Part shown: piece after piece, positions 10,369-21,049 of the stretch
Numbering within the stretch: position 1 is the stretch's first letter
Layout of the letters: every line of letters begins with the position of its first letter
Source: Cordilura impudica
Lineage: Eukaryota > Arthropoda > Insecta > Diptera > Scathophagidae
DNA length: 64,000 bases
Assembly: GCA_963682025.1 (NCBI GenBank)
Contig: OY821518.1
Location: 14,824,422-14,888,421 of the forward strand
Direction of reading: 5' to 3'
The notes under the pieces: generated by a model
Databases searched by the model: none
The model's input: the letters and a program-made list of their open reading frames with translations, nothing else
What the model was told of the DNA's origin: nothing
Position numbers and translations under genes: made by a program

Positions 10369-10861
10369 ATCACACGATGTGTTTTTTTTACATAATAATG
10401 TACTGTTAAATTTTCCCACAACAAAAGTTGTACACATCGTGTGATACATATGAAACATTGTTTATGTACAATACATGAGAAAAGTCACATGTACAGTTTT
10501 CAAATAAAACAGGTTAAATTTTGGCATTACAAACACATGAAAATACAACACTGCTTGTGGTGAAAGAAAAACAAAGTAAATTAAAAAGATTAATATTGAA
10601 AGAAAAATAAATTGTTTAATATTAATTAACAATTAAAAAATATATAAAATATATTACTTAATTTTTAATAATAACTTTTTGTAAATTCACAAACTAAATC
10701 AGCTGTTGTTTACATTTAGAGGTTATGTCATACGGAAATACATATGCACGAGTGATAGCAAAAGTTATGAATCGTATATAATACAATACTTTTGACAAAC
10801 ATACGGAATTACATATGGGTAAAAAAGTGGCAGTACATATGTAAAAAACACATCGTGTGAT
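10369..10861. mobile_element. MITE-like element with ATCACACGATGTGT inverted ends
   Basis: The left end reads ATCACACGATGTGTTTTTTT and the right end is its near reverse complement (AAAAAACACATCGTGTGAT at 10843-10861), about 24 matched bases. A third copy of ACACATCGTGTGAT sits internally at 10432-10445. No target duplication is evident and there is no ORF. Confidence 0.65.
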
Positions 10862-10959
10862 ATGAGTAAGTAAACAAACATTTAAGTACATTTAAGTAAA
10901 CAAAAATTTGTATGCATCGCTGTTACACATCTATGTGCACATGTTCTGTTACGTATAAA

Positions 10960-12119
10960 TCTATAGTATTAATAGACTACGCGCTTTCTTGTGACCGATG
11001 TTTTGTTCTACCGTTTTATCTCGATTTTGACCAAACATATATTATTTGAAAGGTATTTCTTTTTAACCAATTTGCAGATTTACAGATTTTTAATTTTTTT
11101 CCTTTATTTTGAGTAGATTGCATTTAAAGTTGCTACTAACACATACGTAAAATTATGCTATGTGTGTTTTATTAAATTTGATAATGTGTTTATACCCTAT
11201 ACCACTATGTGGTTTGGGTATAATGACTTTGTGCTGCTGTTTGTAACTACCAAAAATATTGGACCTAGACCCATCTTTTGTTATACCGATCGAATCAGAA
11301 TCACTATCTGATTCGATTTAACGATGTCCGTCCGTCCGTCTGTGTGTCCATGTAAAGCTTGTAATCAAACTGCAGGTCGCAAATATGAATATATATTGAT
11401 GAAAGTTGGTACATAAGCTTTTGTCGGCCATGGTATGAACGCTATTGAAATTGGTGAGAATCGGCGCGTGTTCAGACCTAGCCCCCATACAAATGACCCC
11501 TATGAAATCGACTTAAATTGTCATAAGATCCAAATTATCATATAAATCTTAGTCAAATTGGGTTTGTATGTGCTTATTACATCCATTAATCAGTAGTCGA
11601 AAAATAAACCCTAGAGGACAATTCTTAGCCATAGCACCCATACAAAGCTGCTTCCCGATCTTCACTTAAATCTACCAAAAAACAAAAATGTTGAACAGAT
11701 TTTTCTCAAATTTTGTTTGTATATATTTTTGCAAAATACAAGAGACCTTACCAAACATGGTCTGGATCGGTCCATTTTTGGGCCTAGTCCCCATATAGAT
11801 ATAGCATCCGATATGAACTTTTTCATATCTGCAGCCAAAAAAATTATTAAAAATCTCACTCAAATTTGGTTTATGCTTATTTTCTATGTCCAGTTAGTTG
11901 GTACTAAGAGATAGGGTCTCTAAACACATGGTATAGGGTATCGTATAGTCGGTCTAGAGCGACTATAATTTTCTTACTTGTTGTTTATAAGTTTGTTATC
12001 TTCACTCACAATAATAAAGTGTTCACTCACAATAAAAGTGTTGGTTTGTGAATTGGCTTAGTTGAAAAATAAAGCTGCCTAGAAATTGCACTCGAATTTC
12101 GAGTGCTGGAATCTGCTAG
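10960..12119 (+). mobile_element. Non-autonomous Helitron (family B) split by a family A insertion
   Basis: Host A, then TCTATAGTATTAATAG at 10960; the Helitron body runs to about 11190, resumes at about 11983 (GTTTATAAGTTTG), and ends with the GCACTCGAATTTCGAGTGC hairpin and CTAG at 12119. A small duplication of TTCACTCACAATAA is visible at about 12001-12030. Confidence 0.87.
11191..11982 (-). mobile_element. Family A element inside a Helitron
   Basis: Full length and inverted: begins TATACCCTATACCACTATGTGG and ends GACTATAATTTTCTTACTTGTT. Helitron sequence lies on both sides, so this copy landed after the Helitron. Confidence 0.9.
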
Positions 12120-12662
12120 TATTATAAAAACACTATAAAAATTTTTAGTTTTTATATAAAATTTTATCGCAGTATCTTTACATTTTCGCACGTCATTCCT
12201 CACCTATTTGTTCTAGATGCTCGAAATTCAATACCAAACTGCTTCATATTATGACGTACATTTTAAGCCTAAGCCGATTTTAAGACAGACAGACAGAAGG
12301 TCATAGCCTGATCGACGTCTTCCTTTATAAGAATCAAGAAATTAAGATCGGGTATCAGCTTTATATAGGGACTGTGACGAAAAATGGCCACACTGAGTTT
12401 ATTTTTGGGCTACTGATTAGTGAGTATAACACACATACATACATCAAATTTATAAACTTGTAACGAGGTTTTGTCGTAGGCTGGGGTAGCTTGTCGTGTC
12501 CTGGGTCTACTCAAAGACCCTCAAAACCTTAAGTAATAATAAGACAGTTGTTTTACCCTTTGACGGGTACATAAATAGTTATATATATTTCAAATATCAA
12601 CACACGTGGCAATACTTCTTCGTCTTACTCGGACCTCCTCGCAATACGTCAATATTAGTGGT
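12120..12662. other. Mixed spacer with weak family A-like pieces
   Basis: GACAGACAGACAGA at 12282-12296 and a segment near 12350-12440 (GATCGGGTATCAGCTTTATA, GGGCTACTGATTAGTGAG) recall the middle of family A but are much diverged. No gene seen. Confidence 0.4.
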
Positions 12663-13170
12663 TGTCGGATGTATCGGTGTTCGGCTGCTTGTCGGTGGCA
12701 GTCGGCTGTATCGGTGTTCGGCTGCGTATATCGGTGGCAGTCGGCTGTATCGGTGTTCGGCTGCGTATATCGTATATCGGTGGCAGTCGGCTGTATCGGT
12801 GTTCGGCTGCTTATATCGGTGGCAATCGGCTATATCGGTGTTCGGCTGGTTATATCGGTGGCAGTCGGCTGTAGCGGTGTTCAGCTGCGTATATCGGTGG
12901 CAGTCGGCTGTATCGGTGGTCGGCTGCGAATATCGCTGGCAGTCGGTTATATCGGTGTTCGGCTGCGTATATCGGTGGCAGTCGACTATATCGGTGTTCG
13001 GCTGCTTATATCGGTGGAAGTCGGCTGTATCGGCGTTCGGCTGCTTATATCGGTGGCAGTCGGCTGTATCGGTGTTCGGCTGCTTATATCGGTGGCAGTC
13101 GGTTGTATCGGTGTTCGGCTGCTTATATCGGTGGCAGTCGGCTGTATCGGTGTTCGGCTGCTTATATCGG
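12663..13170 (+). repeat. 39-bp GC-richer minisatellite, about 13 copies
   Basis: The unit is made of two related halves, TATCGGTGGCAGTCGGCTG and TATCGGTGTTCGGCTGCTTA, so each 39-mer is itself a diverged duplication. The length is a multiple of three, which keeps all forward frames open and makes long artificial ORFs. It is about half G+C in strongly AT-rich surroundings. I do not assign a gene. Confidence 0.9.
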
Positions 13171-13584
13171 TGAAACTAACTACGAACAGTCAGCTTAGGG
13201 CCGCTGTGTAAAATACGAACAGTCAGCTTAAGGCCGCTGTGTAAAATACGAACAGTCAGCTTAGGGCCGCTGTGTAAAATACGATCAGTCAGCTTAGGGC
13301 CGCTGTGTAAGATACGAACAGTCAGCTTAGGGCCGCTGTGTAAAATACGAACAGTCAACAGAAGTCGCTGTGTAACTAACTACGAACAGTCAGCTTAGGG
13401 CCGCTGTGTAAGATACAGTCAGCTTAGGGCCGCTGTGTAAGATACGAACAGTCAACAGAAGTCGCTGTGTAACTAACTACGAACAGTCTGCTTAGGGCCG
13501 CTGTGTAAAATACGAACAGTCAGCTTAGGGCCGCTGTGTAAAAATACGAACAGTCAACAGAAGTCGCTGTGTAACTAACTACGA
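13171..13584 (+). repeat. 33-bp minisatellite with a higher-order variant
   Basis: The unit combines GTGTAAAATACGAACAGTCA and GCTTAGGGCCGCT. A variant carrying CAACAGAAGTCGCTGTG and GTAACTAACTACGAACAG recurs at irregular intervals (near 13350, 13450 and 13550), so two monomer types alternate. It abuts the 39-bp array directly. Confidence 0.88.
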
Positions 13585-13839
13585 GGGAGATGACCGAGGT
13601 TGTTCGCCCTTAAATTTATGCGTTAGGATCTATTTCACTTAAATAATAAATTGTCCTTACACGGAGTCTTGTCGTAAATCCGACTTCGACTGACTTTACA
13701 TCCACCAACCTTGGTTACTTATGTAAGTAAATTCATTAACTGAATGAGAATTCATAGTAATGTACTTTGGTTGATATAGGTATAGATACACGTATAGATA
13801 TATTAATAATGTACTTTGCGTTTAGCTGCGTTACAAACT
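13585..13839. other. No gene seen
   Basis: Unclassified DNA next to the minisatellites. TCTTGTCGTAAATCC near 13669 faintly echoes TTTTGTCGTAGGCTGG at 12468 on the other side, so both arrays may sit inside one unknown element. Confidence 0.3.
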
Positions 13840-14106
13840 TAAATTTATATATGATAATCTGGATCTTGGGAATATTTTAGTCGGTCTAATATGGGTTATT
13901 TGTGTGTAGGCTAGGTCTGAACAAGTACCGATTTTCACCAATATTAATAGTATCGTCTTATGGTCGATGAAAGCTTATATACCAAATTACATCAAAATAT
14001 ATTCATAACTGAGTCGATCGGTTTAATAAAGGATGGTAGTATGTGGTAGTTACAAACATCAGCACAAAGTCATTATACCCTGACCACATAGTGGTATAGG
14101 GTATAA
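13840..14106 (+). mobile_element. Family A remnant, 3' half
   Basis: Diverged copy ending CCACATAGTGGTATAGGGTATA; the GGAC microsatellite and nearby palindrome are deleted. Confidence 0.75.
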
Positions 14107-14254
14107 CTAATGTTGGACACAGTTATCAAATAAAACACTACATTGATCTAAAAATGTAGATATTATACTCAAATAGAGTTAGTATTTTGAGCTAAAACTT
14201 TATTATTTTATTTTTTTATTTATAATACATATATAATTATAATATAATAAATTA

Positions 14255-14815
14255 TTAAAAAAAACAATCAATAAAAACCAAGTTTTGATTATACTCCCCT
14301 TATTTGTATACTAATTTACCATCATGTAATTAAATAATTGATTGATTGAAAATATCAAAAATTTTTTTTGCGAAAATTTTTTGGAAAAAAAAATTGTTAG
14401 ACCATTTTTGTCGTCGATTGGATCACGGGAAAAGTGTTAAAAATCGATGCAAAGTTTTGTCGAAAAGCAAACAAGGAAGTAAAAAACCAACCCATAAAAA
14501 TCAAGTTTAGATTATACGCCCTTTATTTGGAATTTAATTTATCATCATGAAATTAAATAATTGATCCCGACATTGTCAATGTAGTAAATTCTTTATTGAC
14601 AAGTGAAAATATAATTTTAAATTATAGAATTTTTATAAAGTTATTTGAAAATAAGGAATACTACTACACTACTACTACTACTTCTATTAATTGATCAACT
14701 GAAAATATCTGTCAAAATTCAAGAATTTTTTTTTGCAAAAAAAAAAATTTGTTCAATCATTTTTGTCGTCGCCACGAGTCAGCTCGATTGGATCACAAGC
14801 AGACACTAGGTGTTA
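14255..14815. repeat. Imperfect tandem duplication, about 250-300 bp units
   Basis: AAAANCAAGTTTNGATTATAC, then CATCATG(T/A)AATTAAATAATTGAT, then an A/T tract, then CATTTTTGTCGTCG and CGATTGGATCAC occur at about 14272-14430 and again at 14505-14800. The second unit has an insertion near 14590-14690. Origin unknown. Confidence 0.7.
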
Positions 14816-14859
14816 ATATAAAGGGAGCAAAAATATAAAATTTTTTTCACTCTCAATTT

Positions 14860-15400
14860 TTCATACAAAATATTATATTTTCATTAAAATCCATTTCCTA
14901 TTCTAAATTCTAAACTTCCCCAATAACCTTTAATTTTAATATTATGGAATTTTGTAGTATATTACTAAATTCGATATTGCCGAATAAACCTACATATATG
15001 TTATTTTATCTTTGATAGAAAATCATTCAATACATAATTTCCCTAAATTTCGAATTTGAAATTTTCTTCATTTGTTGTAATTTGCATAAACAGTTTATTT
15101 TTGTGTTCTCGCCTAAAAACCTTTTTTAAACAAATTTCTGTTCACTACAAAGCCGGTTTTGTGATTTTCTTGACTCTAGTTGGCATCAGTAAAAATAAGA
15201 AGAAAAAAAAAATAAAAAAGGCTTAAGATGCCATTGGAATGTATGTGTATGTATAACCTTATTTTTTAAGGAAAATGTAAAAAATACAAACGTACTAGTA
15301 ATAATATTTACTAGAAACTGATGAAATAATCATGTCTGGCATTGGGTTTTCCTTTTGCAATTTTGAAAATGCAAATGACTTTTAATGATTTCTTTATTCT
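14860..15400 (+). repeat. Duplicated block, partner near 21050-21400
   Basis: The 15060-15400 part shares with 21080-21400 an ordered series of matches: GTAATTTGCATAARCNGTTTA, ACCTTTTTTAAACAAATTTC, GGCTTAAGATGCC, GTAACCTTATT-like, ATAATCATGTCTGGCATTG and GAAAATGCAAATGA. A segment at about 14870-14935 (TTTTTCATACNAAATAT, CATTAAAATCC) has its partner at 22073-22150, so block order is changed. No coding signal. Confidence 0.72.
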
Positions 15401-15507
15401 TTTTCTGTTTTTTATTTTAAATTAATCCATTGCGGATCATTACAAGGTTTTCAATATTCACAATAAGCTAAAAAAGCATAACTATGCATGATTGTACACA
15501 AGACGTT

Positions 15508-15825
15508 TAGCAAGTTAGTTTTATAAATTTTAGCAACGGAAGAAAGTATCTATTTGCACTCAATCGAATAGGAGTTTTGCATAAATTCTAATATTATCTG
15601 ATTTTAAAAATGAGTGAAACTGATTTGCTAAATTAGGACTATGTCTATATCTTAATATCACACTCACACAGCGTCTTTTATTATGGCAAACCGAGAAAAA
15701 CCGCTGGAAGATTGAATTTATTTTTATAAAGTTATTGCGCTTTTTAAAACATTTTTATCGTTTAATTGCAATAAACAATGAATCATTTTTTTAATACATC
15801 TAAAATTGTTTGTTTTGCTTAACTT
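15508..15825 (+). promoter_or_regulatory. Upstream region duplicated from the Kazal-like gene
   Basis: Matches 1141-1640 in order (GCAAGTTAGTTTTATAAATT; AGCAACGGAAGAAAG; GATTTTAAAAATGAGTGAAA; CATTTTTATCGTTTAATTGC) but is about 180 bases shorter because of deletions. The TATATAG box of the first copy is not preserved here. Confidence 0.6.
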
Positions 15826-15960
15826 GTAAAAATTTAATTTTTCCATACGATCGTTTTTGTCATTCTGACATTTGCTATAATTGCAAATATTTCCGAAGCA
15901 GAAAATATTTCGTTCGGCATTTGGTAATGTCTGATATTAGTGATTGTTGAAACCCCTTAG
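15826..15960 (+). pseudogene. Decayed paralogue of the Kazal-like secreted protein gene
   Basis: Nucleotide match to the signal-peptide region of the gene at 1690: TTTGTCATTCTGACATTTG is identical, and the following bases, read in that frame, again encode a hydrophobic stretch ending with SEA. The ATG is lost (AATTTAATTTTTCC replaces AAATGAAATTTTTGC). The Kazal core is absent, replaced soon after GCAGAAAATATTTCG by unrelated sequence with stops. So the copy lost its start and its 3' half. Confidence 0.7.
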
Positions 15961-16189
15961 TAAGTGTTTATGAAAATCTGCAATTTAATTTATAATTTGA
16001 TATGTTCTTAAATAAATTCTTATTTTTTTTTAATAAATTTTTCATTTGAAGTCATTTTTTCCTTAATACTAATACTTAATACAATATTTGATGTTTTTTT
16101 TTAATCAAAAATCGCTGAATCTTCAATCTATATTTTCGCACATAACTGACTCAATGACGGACTGAAATGTTGTATGGTTAATATTAAAT

Positions 16190-17855
16190 TTTATAAAAAA
16201 AATAGTACCTTGTATTTTCTTAAAACATATTATTTTTTCTTTAAAAAGAAATAAATTTTTAATGTAAATTTTCGTAAAAAAGAACTTTATCGTATTTTTT
16301 TATGATTTTTTAAAAAAGTAAATTTTTTAACAAAAGTACTTTTTTCAACGAAAGTTCTTTTTCGTAAAAAGTACAATTTCTTAAGTGGTGCCTTTTCTTA
16401 GAAAGTTCCCTTCTTAAAAAGTAAATTTTCTGAAAAAGTACATTTGCTGAAAAAAGTAGTTTTTCTTTGAAAAAGTACCTTTCTACAAAAGTACCTTTTT
16501 TTGAAAAAAGTATATTTATTTAAAAAAGTATTTTTTCTTAAAAAATTTACCTTTTCTTTAAAAAAGTACCTTTCTTAAAAACGTCCCTTTTTCGAAAAGT
16601 ATTTTTTTATTAGAAAAATACTCTTTATTAAGAAGTACAATTTCTTGAAAAACAGTACCTTAATCTAAATATATCGTTTTCTTAAAAAATACGTTTTTTT
16701 TTAAGTATTTTTTTTTTAAAAGTACCTTTTCTTCACACCTTTTATTTACCTTTTCTTTAAAAAAAGTACCTTTCTTACAAAAGTACCATATTTTGGATAA
16801 GTACCTTTTTTGAAAAAATATCTTTTTTTTTTTTTTTTGAAAAAAGCATGTTATGTTAAAAAAGTACATTTTCTTCAAAAATTATCTTTTCTTTAAAAAA
16901 GTACATTTCTAACAAAGTACCTTTTTTTGAAAAACGTAAATTTTTTGGAAACAAATTTACTATTTTATAAAAGTATCTTTTCTTCAAAAATTACGTTTTC
17001 TTTAAAAAAGTACCTTTCTTACAAAAGTACCTTTTTTTCTAAAAAAATACATATATCTTTCTTAAAAAAGTACGTTTCCTTAAAAATAGCCATATTATTA
17101 AGAGGTACCTTTTGTCAAAAAATTATCTTTTTTAGAAAAGAACCTTTTTATTAGAAAAATATTTTATATTAAAAATTAAATTTTCTTAAAAAAGTACCTA
17201 TTCTTAAATAGATCGTTCTTTTAAAAAGTGGCTTTTCTTAAAAAAGTACTTTTCTAAATTTTTTTTTTAATAAGTACCTTTTCTCACAAAGTACCTTATC
17301 TATAAAAAATGGCATTTCTTAAAAAAGTATATTTAAAAAAATAAGTTTTTTTGAAAAAGTACCTTTTTTTGAAAAAAAGGATATTATTAAAAAAGTACCT
17401 TTTCTTCAAAAATTGCCTTTTCTTTAAAAAAGTACCTTTCATACAAAATTGCATTTTTTTAAAAAGTAAATTTTTTGAAAAAGCATATTATTTTTAAAAA
17501 GTACCTTTTCTTCAAAAATTACATTTTCTTTTTTTGAAAAAAGTACATTTTCTTAAAAATAACCATTTCCTTAAAAAGTACATTTACTTGAAAAATTATC
17601 TTTTCTTAGAAAATTACATTCTTATTAGGAAAGTACTTTTTTTTAAATACTTTTTATTAAAACGTACTTTTTCTTAATAAAGTACCTTTGTTTAAAAAAG
17701 TATTGTACGTTTTTTTAAAAAGTACCTTTCATAAAAAAAATACAAAAATACACTTTCTTCAAATATTACATCTTCTTAAAATATTAACTTTTTTAAAAAA
17801 GTACATTTCTTAAAAAAGTATATTTTTTTTCGAAAAAAGTATATTAAAAAAAAAT
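16190..17855. repeat. 18-bp A/T-rich minisatellite, left block
   Basis: Degenerate repeats of CTTAAAAAAGTACCTTTT (period 17-20). Each unit has a near-palindromic AAAAGTACCTTTT core. Copies differ by indels in the A and T runs. It continues on the far side of the Penelope-like remnant. Confidence 0.85.
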
Positions 17856-17857
17856 AA

Positions 17858-18181
17858 CATTACGAAATAACATGCAAAGGTAACGAAAACGAAAACTGTA
17901 AAAAAGTGTACATAGGTACAACAAAAAGATCGCTTGAAAAGAGAATGACAGAATACAAAGCAGACATAAAACACCAAAGAATAAGCACAGCATTATCACA
18001 ACATATACTAGAACATAATCACTCAGCTGATTTTGACAAGATTAAAATATTGGACATAGAAAATAATACAAACAAACGCTTTACCTTAGAAAGCTTACAC
18101 ATACAGAAAAAACTTACAACAACGATGAATACTAAAGAGGACAAAGACAAAATAAACAATCATTATCAACTAACATTTTGA
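17858..18181 (+). pseudogene. GIY-YIG endonuclease domain remnant (Penelope-like)
   Basis: 107 open codons with no start of its own. After a short lead with CKGNENENC comes KVYIGTTKRSLEKRM, matching the YIG segment of the GIY-YIG fold, where the conserved Arg sits in the helix after YIG. ALSQHILEHNHSADFD and FTLESLHI then fit the spacing of Penelope-like endonucleases, including the Glu of the E-S-(L/I)-H-I motif. The first half of the domain with the GIY tyrosine is missing. The endonuclease nicks target DNA to prime retrotransposition; this fragment alone should be inactive. Confidence 0.7.
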
Positions 18182-18475
18182 ACATATAGACAAACATGTC
18201 TTAATTTTTACATATAAAATGAAAATGTAAAAAAATTAAACATGACAAAAAACAATTAGGACAAGAGAAAACACATAACACGTAAGTTAAGGAAATAATT
18301 GTATTTATTTATAAGTAAAAAATTGTGATTTATAGAATTAAATAAAGACATCCCCTGAAGAAGAAACCATACAAGCTTCGAAACGTTGGGAGAAAACTGC
18401 AAAAAAGTTATTTGCATTTAAATTGTGACCAACTTAGCCGAATTTCTTAGATGAAAAAAGAAAATTTTACCAAAA
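17858..18475 (+). mobile_element. Penelope-like retroelement, 5'-truncated 3' end
   Basis: A piece of unique-looking sequence inside the minisatellite. It has the C-terminal part of a GIY-YIG domain ORF, a downstream untranslated part, and a CCTGAAGAAGAAACC...GCTTCGAAACGTTGG block at 18354-18388. A CTGAnGA...CGAAACG block near the end is common in Penelope-like elements, where it relates to a hammerhead ribozyme. Here the stem does not close in the usual way. No reverse transcriptase is left. Confidence 0.65.
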
Positions 18476-19440
18476 AAAAAAAAAAAAAAATACCTTTTCT
18501 TCAAAAAATACATAAATACATTTTCTTAAAATATTTGTTATTTTCTTACAAAAGTACCTTTTCTTAAATAGCACCTTTTCTTAAAAAAGTATTTTTTTTT
18601 AATTAGGAACTTTTTTAAAAAAAAGTTCCTTCTTAAAAAAGTACTTTTCTCAAAAAAGTAAATTTGCTTTAAAAAAGTACCTCTCTTAAAAAAGTGCCTT
18701 TTTTGAAAAAATATATTTTTTTAAAAAAGCATCTCATCTTAAAAAATAACTTTTCTTAAAAAGTACCTTTTCTTAAAAAAGTACCTTTTCTTAAAAAAGT
18801 ACATTTTCTTAAAAAAGTACCTTTTCTTAAAAAGTAATTTTTTTTTAATAAATTGCCTTTTCTCAAAAAGTACATTTTCTTTAAAAAAAAAGTACCTTTC
18901 TTACAAAATTACCTTTTTTAAAACTATATTTTTTGCAAAAGTACCTTTTCTTAAAAACTGCATTTTCGTAAAAAATACTTTTTCTTAAAAAAGTAACTTC
19001 TCTTAAAAACAACCATTTTCTGAAGAAGTACATTTTCTTGAAAAATTAACTTTTTTTTACAAAAGTATCTTTTTTTAAAAAGTACTTTTATTAAAAAATA
19101 TATTTTCTAAATAACGTACCTTTTCTTAAATAGATCGTTTTCTTAAAAAAGTACATGTGCTTAAAAAAGTACCTTTTTTTTATAGCAACTCTTTTAAAAA
19201 GTGTAATTTTTCTTAAAAAGTACCTCGTCTTAAAAAAGTTCCTTTTCTGAAAAAAGTAAGAACGTAAAGTACCTTTTCTTAAAAAAAATACTTTTTCTTA
19301 AAAAAGTAACTTTTCTCAAAAAAGTACCTATTCTCTTAAAAAGTTTAATTAACTTTAAAAGTACCTATTCTCTCAAAACTTTTCCATTTCTTAGAAGGTA
19401 CATTTTATTAAAAAATCACCTTTTAAGGCCCATTCCCTAA
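18476..19440. repeat. 18-bp A/T-rich minisatellite, right block
   Basis: Same unit as the left block. It is most regular around 18765-18830, where consecutive CTTAAAAAAGTACCTTTT units are exact. Decays toward 19440. Confidence 0.85.
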
Positions 19441-19725
19441 GAAATTACCTTTTGGTAAAAGTTGAAATAAATTTTACGTACTATAATATATTTATTAAAT
19501 TTTTATGATGCACATTTATATGAACAGTTCTTTCTTGTTATTTTATACGGACTTGGCCTAAAAAATTATAACTTTAAGACGCTATAGAATAAATACGCTC
19601 TGGGGGTTTTAATGTATTGACCAGTCATAAACATCTGGCATAGACATAATCATCTGGCATAGGAATCGTCTACCCCCTAAATTAGTGGTTCAGATTGTTA
19701 TTAATAGAAGATATTAGTACGTTTA
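19441..19725. other. No gene seen; short direct repeat
   Basis: CATCTGGCATAG occurs twice at about 19631 and 19653 as CATAA(A/T)CATCTGGCATAG-type units. Otherwise unremarkable. Confidence 0.4.
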
Positions 19726-20095
19726 TCTATAATATTAATAGGCAAGGCGATTTCTTGTGACCGATGTAAGTTTCACAGTTTTACCCCGATTTTGAGAAAA
19801 AATTTATCATTTGAAAGGCATTTTTTTTAGATTTACAGATTACAGATTTCCAGCGTCTGGAATATTTTTTTTGGAGTTATGATTGTTTAAAGTTGCTACT
19901 AACACATACATAAAATTATACAATGCTATGTGTGTGTTTATTAAATTTGTTAATGTGTTTGTGTTAATGTGTTGAGTTTGTTTTCTTCATTTAAAATGAG
20001 TTGAATTGTGAAGGATACATTTAGAGTCTTTATTAAATGAAAAAATAAAATTTCTTAGAATTTGCGCTCGAATTTCGAGTGCTGGAATCTGCTGG
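19726..20095 (+). mobile_element. Non-autonomous Helitron (family B), CTGG-ended
   Basis: Host A, TCTATAATATTAATAGGC, hairpin GCGCTCGAATTTCGAGTGC (one mismatch), then CTGCTGG and host T. The CTGG end still fits the CTRR rule. Confidence 0.82.
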
Positions 20096-20422
20096 TAAAT
20101 ATAAATATAAGTTGATTTCTTGTGACATATTATAAAATATACCATTTGAAAAGTAGTGCAGATGTTCACCATATTTACAGATGTGCACCATCTGGTAAAT
20201 TTTTTTTTTTTTTTTGAGTAAAATTCATTTATAGTTGCTACTAACAAATACATAAAACATAAACACTATACAATGATGTGTATGTGTTTATCAATTTGGT
20301 GTTGAATTGTGAATTGGCTAAAATTGATTAGCATACCTTTCGGCTCTTATAAAATTATTTACGAATGAAAAAATAAATTAAAATAGAATTTGCACTCGGA
20401 TTTCGAGGGCTGGGCCCTCTAG
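20096..20422 (+). mobile_element. Diverged Helitron copy directly following the previous one
   Basis: Lacks the first ~20 bases, then matches from GATTTCTTGTGAC to the hairpin CACTCGGATTTCGAGGG and CTAG. Head-to-tail with the preceding Helitron without a spacer. Confidence 0.75.
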
Positions 20423-21049
20423 TATATATTATTGAGCTGCTACAGAATAAAAATTTTTTAAAATTAATTTAACTTTCTATCCAGTTGATTGAACATTTAG
20501 TTGAAATAATTTAGCTATGTATTAACTAAATTTTAAAACGATTTTATTAAAAATTTTGGTGAAATGTATTCAATTAACTGTCTACAACTTTTGTCATTGG
20601 TACACTATTTATTGTAGAAAACAAAATAAAAATTACTTTAAATAAGCAAAATTTGTTATTGAGATGAGATTTAACGTTTTTAGTTGGAAGGCAAGAAAAC
20701 TTAAATAAAGATTAAAAGCAAAACACATCCAATATATTCTAAGGATTCATCATTAATGTATAAAAAATTGATAAATAAGTATCACATTATGTAAATTTAA
20801 TTTGTCAACGCAAAATTCACTCCCATTTTCATTTGTGGTTGCAATGAACACCTAAGTAGTTGTTTACCATCTGCGAACAACAATTTTTTTCCATCGTTTT
20901 CACTCAATGTTTAACATATTTTTAAAAAAAAATTTCAGAATTCTTAAAAATTGAATAAACCATAATTTTCTTATACATTTTTTTTTATTCAATGTGAAAA
21001 GCATTTTTCTCCTAATACTTTAAAGACTGTATTTATTGTTGTTTTCTTT
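20423..21049. other. No gene seen
   Basis: AT-rich spacer with no repeat ends or coding signal that I can support. Confidence 0.4.

Noticed and set aside
12496..13211. Long overlapping ORFs of 201 and 225 codons across the 39-bp repeat
   Set aside because: The repeat unit is a multiple of three with no stops, so several forward frames are open at once. Composition is that of the repeat, and there is no start context or domain.
12663..13584. CRISPR-like array
   Set aside because: Units are directly abutting with no unique spacers; this is a eukaryotic minisatellite.
18355..18384. Functional hammerhead ribozyme at the Penelope-like end
   Set aside because: CTGAAGA and GAAAC are present, but stem II would need an A-C pair next to the core, and I could not close stems I and III. 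Kept only as a hint of family membership.
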